Of a DNA stretch of 23,400 bases, positions 16,162 to 22,267 are shown one piece after another. Source of the DNA: a virus. The stretch spans positions 1 through 23,400 of the IMG/VR virus record IMGVR_UViG_3300050343_000126, one strand, 5' to 3'. The notes under the pieces were generated by a model. That model was not told the DNA's origin, ran no database searches, and saw only the letters and a list, made by a program, of their open reading frames with translations. The translations under genes and the position numbers were made by a program. Position 1 is the stretch's first letter, and each line of letters begins with the position of its first letter.

Positions 16162-17463
16162 TTATCCTATCTTCTGTACTAATATTCTAACTGTAGTTGG
16201 AGCAGTTGCGTTAAAAGTTAAATCTACAGTGTCGACGGTTGCCCTGTCTACAGTAGCATAGATAGTTTCCTTAGTAGCATCATCAAATAACTGTACTATA
16301 ACATCTCGGGTGTCAAGGCTATGAGTTACTGTTTTCGGTGTACCAGCAGTTATACTGGTTACATTTGCTGCAAAAGTTGTGACTCCGCTAGTTCCTGATA
16401 ATAAATTAGCAACTGTTATTTCTTTATTTGTTGAATCACTAGTATCATAAATTATTAATGAGTCTCCCGAGGCAGCCGGCTCGTTTGGGAAGTCTGTTAA
16501 GCCCGGAACGTCTACTCCTATAGTAGCAGTACCTGATGAATAAGTTACCGATAATCCATCTAAAGCCGGAGCTGCAGAAGCATTTACATTACCTATACCT
16601 ACTTCAGTTAAACTAGCTAAATCAATATTGTTTTGCACAGTAGTCCAATCAGCAATTGTTGTTGGCGCATTAACCTCTGCAATAAGAACATCACCAACAC
16701 GAACTTGTTCTAAGAAGAAGTTGCCGTCGGCAGTAACAGTATATGTCCAACCTTTTTTAATATCAGAGCTTGGACTAGAATCAAGATCTGGTGAGTTAGT
16801 GGCCGCATTATATCCACCTTGATATATTAATCCGCCTACAACGGCATCGTCAATGTATTCTTTAACTAATGTTAATGCAGCCATTGGTATTGTTGCAAAA
16901 GTAGTTTTAACTACTGTATTGGCGGTGGTGGCGTCCGCATCATTGAAAGCTATAGTATCTGCCGATGCAGCTATGGCAACACTTCGTCCCATTATATAGT
17001 TATCAGTGTCGTCTAGTTTCAGCCCTATAGTACCTGTGGTTGTAATCGTACCCCCTGTTAAACCATTATTAGTAGATACCTCAGTAACTGTTCCAGTTCC
17101 ACCTGATGCCGCAATAGTAATTTTAGCAGTACCATCTTTAGTTACCGTAACGCCTGCACCTCCTTCAATCTGTACATTATCATTAGCGCCTACGCTAGGG
17201 TCTAGTGTTATAAATGGATCAGCAGTACTACCTCCTGTACTTTCGGTTACTAAAAGATCATAAGTGACACCCCCTACGGCTACCCACCCTGGAGAACCCG
17301 AACCGGCATCATCTACATATTGTTTTAAAGTGTCGTCTTGCGTGTTAAATATTATCTGACCAATTACATTGTTAGATGTAGGATCACTAGCCACATTTTG
17401 TATGCGTACGTTTAAAAGTTGTTGACGATTTAAGTCTATCGAATCGTAAAATTGTATTGCCAT
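16162..17463 (-). CDS. Tail fibre protein
   Basis: 433 aa starting MAIQFYDSIDLNRQQLLNVR, then a head-like strand with GQIIFNTQDDTLKQYVDD and a Gly/Thr/Val beta-rich body. The C-terminal 70 residues (VTHSLDTRDVIVQLFDDATK, ending TTVRILVQKIG) form a compact beta-domain that I have seen at the end of other marine phage fibres and that has a relative in the 237-aa fibre here. It probably forms a trimeric fibre or spike with a receptor-binding tip. The gene lies between two other fibre genes with 12-16-base gaps. Confidence 0.75.
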   Translation of the reverse strand: MAIQFYDSIDLNRQQLLNVRIQNVASDPTSNNVIGQIIFNTQDDTLKQYVDDAGSGSPGWVAVGGVTYDLLVTESTGGSTADPFITLDPSVGANDNVQIEGGAGVTVTKDGTAKITIAASGGTGTVTEVSTNNGLTGGTITTTGTIGLKLDDTDNYIMGRSVAIAASADTIAFNDADATTANTVVKTTFATIPMAALTLVKEYIDDAVVGGLIYQGGYNAATNSPDLDSSPSSDIKKGWTYTVTADGNFFLEQVRVGDVLIAEVNAPTTIADWTTVQNNIDLASLTEVGIGNVNASAAPALDGLSVTYSSGTATIGVDVPGLTDFPNEPAASGDSLIIYDTSDSTNKEITVANLLSGTSGVTTFAANVTSITAGTPKTVTHSLDTRDVIVQLFDDATKETIYATVDRATVDTVDLTFNATAPTTVRILVQKIG

Positions 17464-17475
17464 GTTTTTTGTTTA

Positions 17476-18189
17476 TTAGTTCATATACGCTTTGCCTGAA
17501 AACGCCGCGAAAAAAGTTAATCTTAAGTTATTATTATCTATATATTCTACTTCCGTATATATTTGAGATCCAGCTGTATCTACTATTGACACAGAGGGAT
17601 TTTTGTTTAAATTATGCTGTATGTTCCAAACAGCTGAAGGATTTGCTTGCGTGTAAGTGAAATGTTTATCTCCTTCTAGCCCTCCGCTTACAAATTCACT
17701 AAATATATAGTATTTATCCTGTAATATAGCGCCATTAGTCACCGAGGGGGTTAAGCTAACCTCAAAAAAGTTCGTATCTGGCAAATAATCCGTTATACCT
17801 GTTACTTTATAAGTACCATAACTATTTCTATTGCCTATTTCCGATAATATTATGTCTTTGCCGTTAAATAAATTAGCATAACTAGAAACCGATTGGCCTC
17901 CTGGCAACGTTTTACTAATTAACATGCTAGTTATTGCGGAAAAAGCTGTATTTATACCTCCTCCTGCTGCAAAACTAATCGTTCCCGGCGATCTACCTTG
18001 CGAAAGATCCCATTGGAACTCATAAATCATCTGATCCGCGACCGCAGTACTGTTAGTTATATTCAATAACTCAACAATGTCCTCAAATGAATAGTTTTTA
18101 GTTAAAAATGTGCCGTCACCTTCAGTACCAATTACCTTGTCTCCTAAAGAGGGTTTTGCATCTACCGCATAAGTACTTATTCTAGCCAT
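17476..18189 (-). CDS. Tail fibre/virion protein, MARISTY head
   Basis: 237 aa. The N-terminal 45 residues (MARISTYAVDAKPSLGDKVI, then GTEGDGTFLTKNYSFEDIVE) are paralogous to those of the 88-aa protein directly upstream, suggesting a shared attachment domain. The C-terminus (WNIQHNLNKNPSVSIVDTAG, ending FSGKAYMN) is a beta-domain of the same general type as the end of the 433-aa fibre. It is likely a short fibre or appendage with interchangeable tips. Five bases separate it from its paralogue. Confidence 0.7.
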   Translation of the reverse strand: MARISTYAVDAKPSLGDKVIGTEGDGTFLTKNYSFEDIVELLNITNSTAVADQMIYEFQWDLSQGRSPGTISFAAGGGINTAFSAITSMLISKTLPGGQSVSSYANLFNGKDIILSEIGNRNSYGTYKVTGITDYLPDTNFFEVSLTPSVTNGAILQDKYYIFSEFVSGGLEGDKHFTYTQANPSAVWNIQHNLNKNPSVSIVDTAGSQIYTEVEYIDNNNLRLTFFAAFSGKAYMN

Positions 18190-18194
18190 CTAAC

Positions 18195-18461
18195 TTATTG
18201 TTTTACCATTACAATACCCGCAACATTCAAGGGCGAAGCACCTGCACCACTAGTTTTGTATAATTTTCCAGAAGCTATGCCCCCGGTTCCTGCAGCCGCG
18301 TCATCCGCAAATGCCTGTAAGTTTAAATTACCAGAAACAAACGCTATAAAAGCATCGATCTTATAATTTTTAGTGATATTACTATCCTCAGCATCCGTGC
18401 CTACCAGTTTATCATTATTACTTATAGAAGTATCTAATGCGTATGTTGAAATTCTTGCCAT
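18195..18461 (-). CDS. Short paralogue of the MARISTY-head fibre protein
   Basis: 88 aa, starting MARISTYALDTSISNNDKLV, then GTDAEDSNITKNYKIDAF. It keeps the attachment-type head of the 237-aa protein but has only a short Gly/Ala-rich tail (DDAAAGTGGIASGKLYKTSG) with no receptor-tip domain. It could be a spacer or a minor form sharing the same socket. The two genes look like a tandem duplication with loss or gain of the C-terminus. Confidence 0.65.
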   Translation of the reverse strand: MARISTYALDTSISNNDKLVGTDAEDSNITKNYKIDAFIAFVSGNLNLQAFADDAAAGTGGIASGKLYKTSGAGASPLNVAGIVMVKQ

Positions 18462-18466
18462 GTTAA

Positions 18467-18721
18467 TTAGTTTGTGTTATAGTTATTACCGCTTTCTGAT
18501 TGAGTCCCTTGACCCTCATTGCCTCTATTGGAATTAATAGACACAAACTTCTGTCTTTTGTGATCGTAATCCTGACCATCGATATTTCTACCCTCGCGCT
18601 TAGCCTTATTTCTTTCTCTCTGAGAGTGAGCTTTTTTAGCCTTCCTCGCAGGACTCATCGCATAGGCTTTATCCCTAGCGGCCTTAGCTCTTCTAGCAGC
18701 CGGTGATAGTTGTTGTCTCAT
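18467..18721 (-). CDS. Small basic protein, first gene of the late block
   Basis: 84 aa, rich in Arg, Lys, Ala and Ser: MRQQLSPAARRAKAARDKAY, then basic helix residues, DYDHKRQKFVS and an Asn/Gly/Ser tail. The central DYDH...KF motif is one I recognise from small marine phage proteins of unknown function. It could bind nucleic acid or be virion-associated. It is the first gene after the divergence region, so any late promoter must lie just upstream (18,722-18,800). Confidence 0.65.
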   Translation of the reverse strand: MRQQLSPAARRAKAARDKAYAMSPARKAKKAHSQRERNKAKREGRNIDGQDYDHKRQKFVSINSNRGNEGQGTQSESGNNYNTN

Positions 18722-18759
18722 ACTTTGTATGATTACGCTATTTTCTAATTACTTAAAAC

Positions 18760-18813
18760 GCGACAATAGCCCCTTACTATTATTATATAACAGGCTAATG
18801 TCACATTAGTGAC
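18760..18813. repeat. Structured element A (paired with element B at 20,359)
   Basis: GACAATAGC (18,762-18,770) can pair with GCTAATGTC (18,794-18,802), 8 of 9 pairs. The loop reads CCCCTTACTATTATTATATA and so on and matches element B in sequence as well as shape. It overlaps two other possible stems, CTAATG/CATTAG (18,795-18,809) and GTCAC/GTGAC (18,800-18,813), which exclude each other. On the minus strand the loop gives TATAATAATAG, so a late promoter could overlap. Role unknown. Confidence 0.5.
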
Positions 18814-18891
18814 CAAAAAAAAATTGAAAAAATTTTTTATTCCGCATAGGGAACCATTGGGTTACGCTACGCTATACATATTTTTTTTCCC

Positions 18892-18914
18892 GTGGGGGAA
18901 ACCCACTATTTTTT
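18892..18914 (+). terminator. Putative intrinsic terminator
   Basis: Stem GTGGG (18,892-18,896), loop GGAAA, stem CCCAC (18,902-18,906), followed by TATTTTTT. This is a short but well-formed terminator shape for plus-strand transcripts. Nothing clearly coding is upstream on this strand, so it may insulate the early block or end a short RNA. Confidence 0.45.
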
Positions 18915-18955
18915 ACCAGCCCCCCTTTAATTTTTTAATTTTACTCCGATCGTTT

Positions 18956-18989
18956 TGCAACCTCACCACGTGGTTATTAGCTTAACTAG
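18956..18989 (+). promoter_or_regulatory. Degenerate copy of the phage promoter motif
   Basis: It has TGCA (18,956-18,959), five bases and ACCACG, exactly the first half of the 34-bp motif, but CTTAACTAG instead of GATAATATA. It contains the 10-bp palindrome ACCACGTGGT (18,965-18,974). It may be a decayed promoter or a decoy site. Confidence 0.4.
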
Positions 18990-19030
18990 TTTTATTATTA
19001 TATAATTTTTTATATATATATTTACCTTTT

Positions 19031-19064
19031 TGCAGATCTACCACGTTTATTAAAAGATAATATA
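19031..19064 (+). promoter_or_regulatory. Phage promoter P1
   Basis: TGCA-N5-ACCACG-N10-GATAATATA, 34 bp, 46 bases before the ATG at 19,110. Copy 1 of seven with identical spacing. Confidence 0.75.
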
Positions 19065-19109
19065 GTTGAAGATAAAATAATAATAATATAAACTTTAAAT
19101 TAATTAACT

Positions 19110-19292
19110 ATGCAACTTTTAAAATTAAAAACTTCTCAACCTAAAAACATTTTAAATATTATAATAAATAAAAATATATTACAACACCCAATACAACTTA
19201 ATAATAAATTACTTATAATTAATAAAAAAGATTATAAAGAAGTTAATAAAATATTCAACTCAAACTACTTAAAATTTAAAATAATTAAATAA
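19110..19292 (+). CDS. Hypothetical early protein, very AT-rich
   Basis: 60 aa, MQLLKLKTSQPKNILNIIIN and onward, dominated by Lys, Asn and Ile, basic, with no recognised domain. It follows promoter P1 and has the AACTATG start context shared by nine genes of this array, which is the main reason to believe it. Codons are almost all A/T-ending. It could bind nucleic acid, but nothing shows this. Confidence 0.5.
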   Translation: MQLLKLKTSQPKNILNIIINKNILQHPIQLNNKLLIINKKDYKEVNKIFNSNYLKFKIIK

Positions 19293-19326
19293 CTAAATAA
19301 TAATATAAACCTTTAAATAAATAAAC

Positions 19327-19431
19327 ATGAAAAACTACAATGAAGAATACCTGTACACTCAGGCACTGAACTACGACTACGAACTGGCCCTGGCCGTTGA
19401 ATACCTTAACTCACTAACTCAAATCAATTAA
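19327..19431 (+). CDS. Hypothetical small protein
   Basis: 34 aa: MKNYNEEYLYTQALNYDYEL, then ALAVEYLNSLTQIN. Acidic, Tyr-rich, probably one amphipathic helix. Less AT-rich than its upstream neighbour. The next gene starts one base after its stop, which suggests coupled translation. The A-rich AATAAATAAACATG leader has no Shine-Dalgarno. Function unknown. Confidence 0.5.
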   Translation: MKNYNEEYLYTQALNYDYELALAVEYLNSLTQIN

Positions 19432-19432
19432 T

Positions 19433-19585
19433 ATGTATCAAACAAACTCACAAGCATGGGATGAGGTTATGAATAACATAGCCGAGTCTGAGAGACACAC
19501 GAAGATCATCCAAGAGATGTTCGGGCAGGATAACCTTAAAGGTTTATCTGAAGACCAACGAGCAGCGTTCTACAGAGCGCTGTAA
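19433..19585 (+). CDS. Hypothetical small helical protein
   Basis: 50 aa: MYQTNSQAWDEVMNNIAESE and onward, ending LSEDQRAAFYRAL. A helical, acidic protein reminiscent of small host-takeover proteins, but no family is recognised. It follows the previous gene with a one-base gap. Just after its stop lies the structured non-coding region with the three-stem element. Codon use is richer in G/C than in the neighbouring small genes. Confidence 0.5.
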   Translation: MYQTNSQAWDEVMNNIAESERHTKIIQEMFGQDNLKGLSEDQRAAFYRAL

Positions 19586-19601
19586 CGTAAGCACACGGAT
19601 C

Positions 19602-19650
19602 CTGGTGTGAGGTGGGATGACCTCAGCTAATTGACCTCGGAGGTAACCAG
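19602..19650 (+). ncRNA. Three-stem structured RNA element, copy 1
   Basis: P1 CTGGT (19,602-19,606)/ACCAG (19,646-19,650) encloses P2 TGAGGT/ACCTCA (19,608-19,625, loop GGGATG), linker GCTAATTG, and P3 ACCT-CGG-AGGT (19,634-19,644). The second copy at 23,215 keeps all three stems and the linker pattern GYTAAWTG, while P2 has changed at four pairs. That covariation supports a real RNA. No family recognised; transcription strand assumed from neighbours. Confidence 0.55.
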
Positions 19651-19671
19651 CCGGGGTCCGGCGTGTATAGC

Positions 19672-19712
19672 GTATAGCACTGCAGACTCTCCACGCTGTA
19701 TAGCACTGCAGA
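19672..19712. repeat. 15-bp direct repeat pair
   Basis: GTATAGCACTGCAGA occurs at 19,672-19,686 and 19,698-19,712. Each copy ends in the TGCAGA that begins a promoter motif: the first leads into a half promoter (TGCA-N5-TCCACG), the second into full promoter P2. It looks like a tandem duplication of the promoter upstream part. Confidence 0.7.
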
Positions 19713-19740
19713 TAGAATACGCTGTATAAAAGATAATATA
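19707..19740 (+). promoter_or_regulatory. Phage promoter P2
   Basis: TGCA-N5-AATACG-N10-GATAATATA. The next 70 bases look like a normal leader but contain no gene, and promoter P3 follows. It may serve as a tandem promoter for the gene at 19,896. Confidence 0.75.
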
Positions 19741-19812
19741 GGTGTAAGTTAATAAAGAATATAATTAAATAAATATAAAAATAAATATTAAATTAATTAA
19801 CTAAAATAACTT

Positions 19813-19846
19813 TGCAACTTGAATACGCTTATTACTAGATAATATA
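19813..19846 (+). promoter_or_regulatory. Phage promoter P3
   Basis: TGCA-N5-AATACG-N10-GATAATATA, 50 bases before the ATG at 19,896. Confidence 0.8.
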
Positions 19847-19895
19847 TTCAAATAATAAATACTAATAAATAAATATAAACTTAAAATTAAATCTT

Positions 19896-20213
19896 ATGAC
19901 TACAAATGAAATTATGCAAAAAGCTCTAAAAACAATGTCTAACGCTGAAAAAGCAGCTATCTGGCCACCGCTAACTAGAAAGAACTTTGTTGTCCGCGAA
20001 AGCTGGCTTGGAAGAAATCAACAGATCACTTTCATCAACAACAAAAATCAAACAGTAACATACTGCCATGATACAATACTCAATGCAATGCTACCTAAAT
20101 TGCAACTGCAAGCATGCTGGATCAAGCGCAAGTACTGGTCACAAAGTACTAACCTACCAGCAACTGTTAGACATCTAGCAGCAATTACTGAAGCTAAGTC
20201 TACTAAAAAGTAG
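19896..20213 (+). CDS. Hypothetical early protein, 105 aa
   Basis: It starts MTTNEIMQKALKTMSNAEKA and includes FVVRESWLGRNQQITFINNK, then YCHDTILNAMLPKLQLQACW and a basic end KSTKK. A mixed helix/strand fold is likely, pI basic. Three Trp and two Cys do not form a known motif. It is downstream of two tandem promoters (P2, P3), so it may be strongly expressed early. A UUCG-tetraloop hairpin (TAGC-TTCG-GCTA) lies right after the stop. I do not recognise the family. Confidence 0.65.
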   Translation: MTTNEIMQKALKTMSNAEKAAIWPPLTRKNFVVRESWLGRNQQITFINNKNQTVTYCHDTILNAMLPKLQLQACWIKRKYWSQSTNLPATVRHLAAITEAKSTKK

Positions 20214-20358
20214 GCTTATAGCTTCGGCTAATTAACCACAACATCCATGAATCTACCACGGGTGTATAGCATACCTATGTTCCGTCCCCACTTTCACCTG
20301 CACCTACAGGTTGATGTATAGCACCGAAGAAAAAAGAGTGCACCGAATACCGAAAGTG

Positions 20359-20411
20359 CGACGATAGCCCCCCTACTATAAATACTTAACTTGCTATTGT
20401 CACCTTTTTTT
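20359..20411 (+). terminator. Structured element B / probable terminator
   Basis: GACGATAGC (20,360-20,368) pairs with GCTATTGTC (20,393-20,401), nine pairs including one G-T, followed by ACC and seven T. Stem and loop (CCCCCCTACTATAAATACTT and so on) match element A at 18,760. The U-tail makes B a plausible plus-strand terminator, but the conserved loop suggests an extra role. Confidence 0.55.
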
Positions 20412-20485
20412 AATCAATCTCTATTAAGAGAGGTGAGATAATACCCGTCTAACTATTTTTACTCTATAATACTTTATATACTTTT

Positions 20486-20519
20486 TGCAGATCGAATACG
20501 TACTCTAAAAGATAATATA
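20486..20519 (+). promoter_or_regulatory. Phage promoter P4
   Basis: TGCA-N5-AATACG-N10-GATAATATA, 53 bases before the ATG at 20,573. Confidence 0.8.
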
Positions 20520-20572
20520 TGTGAATTTAAAATATAACTAATAATTAATAATATAAACTATAAACTATAAAT

Positions 20573-20812
20573 ATGAAGTACAATTGGAATGAAGAAACGG
20601 TGCAACACTTTAAATTCGAATCTTTCTATGAAAGTAGAGAAAAGATAGAACAAAGAATTAAAGAATTTGTAGAAATTGACTGTATACCGGAAGATGGTGA
20701 AACTGAAGAGGAGTTGGTCGATGACCTGATCGATGCAGTATATAATGATACTGAAGTGATGGGTGAGACGTGTAGAAACGGTAAAGACTGGAATAAATGT
20801 GAATGTTGTTAA
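20573..20812 (+). CDS. Acidic early protein with Cys-rich end
   Basis: 79 aa, strongly acidic: MKYNWNEETVQHFKFESFYE, then DCIPEDGETEEELVDDLIDA. The tail ends KDWNKCECC, with three Cys in the last four residues and two more earlier. The composition recalls small phage anti-host proteins or DNA mimics, and the Cys cluster could bind metal, but both are guesses. It stands alone between promoters P4 and P5. The next promoter begins 6 bases after its stop. Confidence 0.65.
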   Translation: MKYNWNEETVQHFKFESFYESREKIEQRIKEFVEIDCIPEDGETEEELVDDLIDAVYNDTEVMGETCRNGKDWNKCECC

Positions 20813-20818
20813 AACGGT

Positions 20819-20852
20819 TGCAAATTAAATACGCACCATAAAAGATAATATA
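20819..20852 (+). promoter_or_regulatory. Phage promoter P5
   Basis: TGCA-N5-AATACG-N10-GATAATATA, directly after the preceding stop and 30 bases before the ATG at 20,882. Confidence 0.8.
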
Positions 20853-20881
20853 ATAAATTAATAATTAAAACTAAATAAACT

Positions 20882-21160
20882 ATGCAAGTATTAAACATCA
20901 GTAAGAACGGTACAATTAAATGTGAAATGAGTGATGGAAGATTAGGTTACACCTACAAGTCCGGTTATGTTAGAGTGAGTTGTAAAGATCAACCACATTT
21001 CAGAAGACGTGGTGTAAAACTATACCAAATTAACAAGAAAAGAAAGCACTTTAACGCAAAACGCAGTAACTACTATTACACTAGAGAATTAATATATAAT
21101 GAACTCGATCGACTACGTATGTTATACGCTTTCGACCTTAAAAACTGTCAAAATAAATAA
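20882..21160 (+). CDS. Basic early protein
   Basis: 92 aa, basic: MQVLNISKNGTIKCEMSDGR, a beta-like N-terminus (GYTYKSGYVRVSCKDQPHF), a basic patch RRRGVKLYQINKKRKHF and a C-terminal helix YYTRELIYNELDRLRMLYAF. The strand-then-helix order and positive charge fit a small nucleic-acid-binding protein, but no family is recognised. It starts in the AACTATG context after P5; the next ORF begins 2 bases after its stop. Confidence 0.65.
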   Translation: MQVLNISKNGTIKCEMSDGRLGYTYKSGYVRVSCKDQPHFRRRGVKLYQINKKRKHFNAKRSNYYYTRELIYNELDRLRMLYAFDLKNCQNK

Positions 21161-21162
21161 TT

Positions 21163-21255
21163 ATGAGTGATAATCAAGAATATATAGAATGGTATAATAA
21201 CCTAAGTTATGAAGACAAAGCAAATTTAGCTTACGCTAACCACTATTTAAACTAA
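21163..21255 (+). CDS. Hypothetical small protein
   Basis: 30 aa: MSDNQEYIEWYNNLSYEDKA, then NLAYANHYLN. Acidic, Tyr/Asn-rich, likely one helix, similar in style to the 34-aa protein at 19,327. It lies between two tightly spaced genes (2 bases after the upstream stop, 7 before the next ATG), which supports it as a real member of the P5 transcript. Function unknown. Confidence 0.45.
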   Translation: MSDNQEYIEWYNNLSYEDKANLAYANHYLN

Positions 21256-21262
21256 ATAAACT

Positions 21263-21556
21263 ATGAAAAATAATAAAGTAATTAAAGTAGAACACAGATG
21301 GTGTGAATCGGAAGATCGGTGGATATACCTAGAGTATAACGAACAAAATAAAGTATGCGGTATGAATTTTATGCAAGGCGACGAATACGATGTATTCAAA
21401 ACGCAGTATGCAGAGAATGATAGAGGACTAATGGAATTCTACGAAACCATGCTATACACCTTTCCGATCGAGAAAAACTCTGTTGAATGGATAACCTTTA
21501 TAAATAAAGTAATGTGGGCATATTGTAGTGCCGACCAAATAAGAGCGAAATACTAG
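21263..21556 (+). CDS. Hypothetical acidic early protein
   Basis: 97 aa: MKNNKVIKVEHRWCESEDRW, beta-like YLEYNEQNKVCGMNFMQGDE, then an acidic helical half (FKTQYAENDRGLMEFYETML) and a Trp-containing end. An alpha/beta fold with many aromatic residues. No family recognised. It begins in the AACTATG context and probably belongs to the P5 transcript. Its stop overlaps the upstream edge of promoter P6 by a base or two. Confidence 0.65.
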   Translation: MKNNKVIKVEHRWCESEDRWIYLEYNEQNKVCGMNFMQGDEYDVFKTQYAENDRGLMEFYETMLYTFPIEKNSVEWITFINKVMWAYCSADQIRAKY

Positions 21557-21557
21557 T

Positions 21558-21591
21558 TGCAGATATAATACGCACTATGTAAGATATTATA
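21558..21591 (+). promoter_or_regulatory. Phage promoter P6
   Basis: TGCA-N5-AATACG-N10-GATATTATA (one change from the consensus), 32 bases before the ATG at 21,624. The sequence TAATACGCACTA inside it recalls T7-type promoters. Confidence 0.75.
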
Positions 21592-21623
21592 TGTGAAATT
21601 AATACTAATAAATACTATAAACT

Positions 21624-21857
21624 ATGATTACTACAAAAAACCAAGCCATTCAGTTTTTAACTACCATGCAACATCTATTTCCCTTTGTTCACCCTGAAGA
21701 TGATTTAACTAAAATCAACCCTTCTTTTAACTATGAACAAGTTAGCTACTTAAACGCTAGATTTGATGAATGTTATGAAATATTACCTGATCCATGCAGT
21801 ACTATACTCGATGAAATACGACCTAAAATGCCTATGTTTAACTCTAAAATAAAATAA
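21624..21857 (+). CDS. Hypothetical early protein
   Basis: 77 aa: MITTKNQAIQFLTTMQHLFP, then FVHPEDDLTKINPSFNYEQV and a C-terminal PKMPMFNSKIK. Helical, with a His/Pro/Asp loop. No recognised domain. First gene after promoter P6, AACTATG start; the next gene begins two bases after its stop, so they are translated together. Confidence 0.65.
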   Translation: MITTKNQAIQFLTTMQHLFPFVHPEDDLTKINPSFNYEQVSYLNARFDECYEILPDPCSTILDEIRPKMPMFNSKIK

Positions 21858-21859
21858 CT

Positions 21860-22051
21860 ATGAACTCTATACAAAAATTTATATCAACCAAACAAAAAAT
21901 GTTAGATCGTGGTATTGTTGCCACACCTACCGAAGAAGTACTAGATATGTTTGCACAAAGTAACAACGGTGTAAATGACTTTTTACTAATGCAAATGGCG
22001 AAAAACTATGGCTACCAATTAGCCCTTGATCACTTAACCGAACAACTATAA
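21860..22051 (+). CDS. Hypothetical early protein
   Basis: 63 aa: MNSIQKFISTKQKMLDRGIV, then ATPTEEVLDMFAQSNNGVND and a helical end (LLMQMAKNYGYQLALDHLTE). An all-helical protein with no known motif. It starts two bases after its upstream neighbour and three bases before the next ATG, in the AACTATG context. The last intact gene before the frame-disturbed stretch. Confidence 0.65.
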   Translation: MNSIQKFISTKQKMLDRGIVATPTEEVLDMFAQSNNGVNDFLLMQMAKNYGYQLALDHLTEQL

Positions 22052-22054
22052 ACT

Positions 22055-22247
22055 ATGAATACTATTAAACAAGAATTATCTAGAAAATGCCGGTATTTTA
22101 GCGCAACAAATCGCTGAAGTTACTATAGATCAAATGTATGACACCATTAACAATCAACTAGAGTATCTAAACATCGATCTTGACGGCGATGAATACTATG
22201 AAATGCTAGAATGTATAACCGAATTAACTATAAAAAAATATTATTAA
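22055..22247 (+). CDS. Small helical protein with one-base frame disruption
   Basis: The ATG frame reads MNTIKQELSRKCRYFSATNR and stops at 22,117. The +1 frame is coherent from just after TCTAGA: NAGILAQQIAEVTIDQMYDT, then INNQLEYLNIDLDGDEYYEM, to a TAA at 22,247. Dropping one A from 22,084-22,087 gives a 63-aa acidic helical protein with a TIDQMYDTI core. The start is AACTATG, 4 bases after the preceding stop. Either sequence error, recent decay or recoding. Function unknown. Confidence 0.5.
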
Positions 22248-22267
22248 CACTTTTAAATAAATAAACT

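Larger units (their letters stand above)
18722..19109. other. Non-coding divergence region between late and early blocks
   Basis: No gene is seen in these 388 bases. It holds, from left to right, a structured stem element (18,760-18,813), an A9 run, the palindrome AAAAAATTTTTT, a C/G-rich hairpin with U-tail (18,892-18,914), a degenerate promoter-like copy with palindrome ACCACGTGGT (18,956-18,989), AT-rich TATATATA and the first full promoter (19,031-19,064). Such a mix would suit a transcription divide and possibly an origin, but no origin-specific repeats are proven. Confidence 0.6.
19586..19895. other. Non-coding region with three-stem element, direct repeats and two promoters
   Basis: No convincing gene in 310 bases. 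It contains hairpin CACAC/GTGTG (19,592-19,609), the three-stem element (19,602-19,650), hairpin GCCGG-GGT-CCGGC (19,650-19,662), two 15-bp direct repeats, promoter P2, a gene-less leader that ends TTAATTAACTA, and promoter P3. Confidence 0.6.
20214..20572. other. Non-coding structured region
   Basis: No gene in 359 bases. It holds hairpin TAGC-TTCG-GCTA near 20,219-20,230, GGTGT/ATACC (20,261-20,275), ACCTG/CAGGT (20,296-20,311) enclosed by CACTTTC/GAAAGTG (20,289-20,295 with 20,352-20,358), element B with T7 tail, TCTCT/AGAGA (20,418-20,431) and promoter P4. It may encode a small structured RNA ended by element B. Confidence 0.5.

Noticed and set aside
19602-19650. Three-way junction reminiscent of a hammerhead ribozyme.
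   Set aside because: The required CUGAUGA and GAAA core sequences are absent in both copies.
19672-19712. Short direct repeats considered as a CRISPR array.
   Set aside because: Only two copies with an 11-base gap and overlap with a promoter; no array structure.
21558-21591. TAATACGCACTA in P6 looks like a T7 promoter.
   Set aside because: The spacing to the start differs, and the TGCA and GATAATATA parts belong to the local motif family, so it is not an actual T7-type site; only the analogy is kept.
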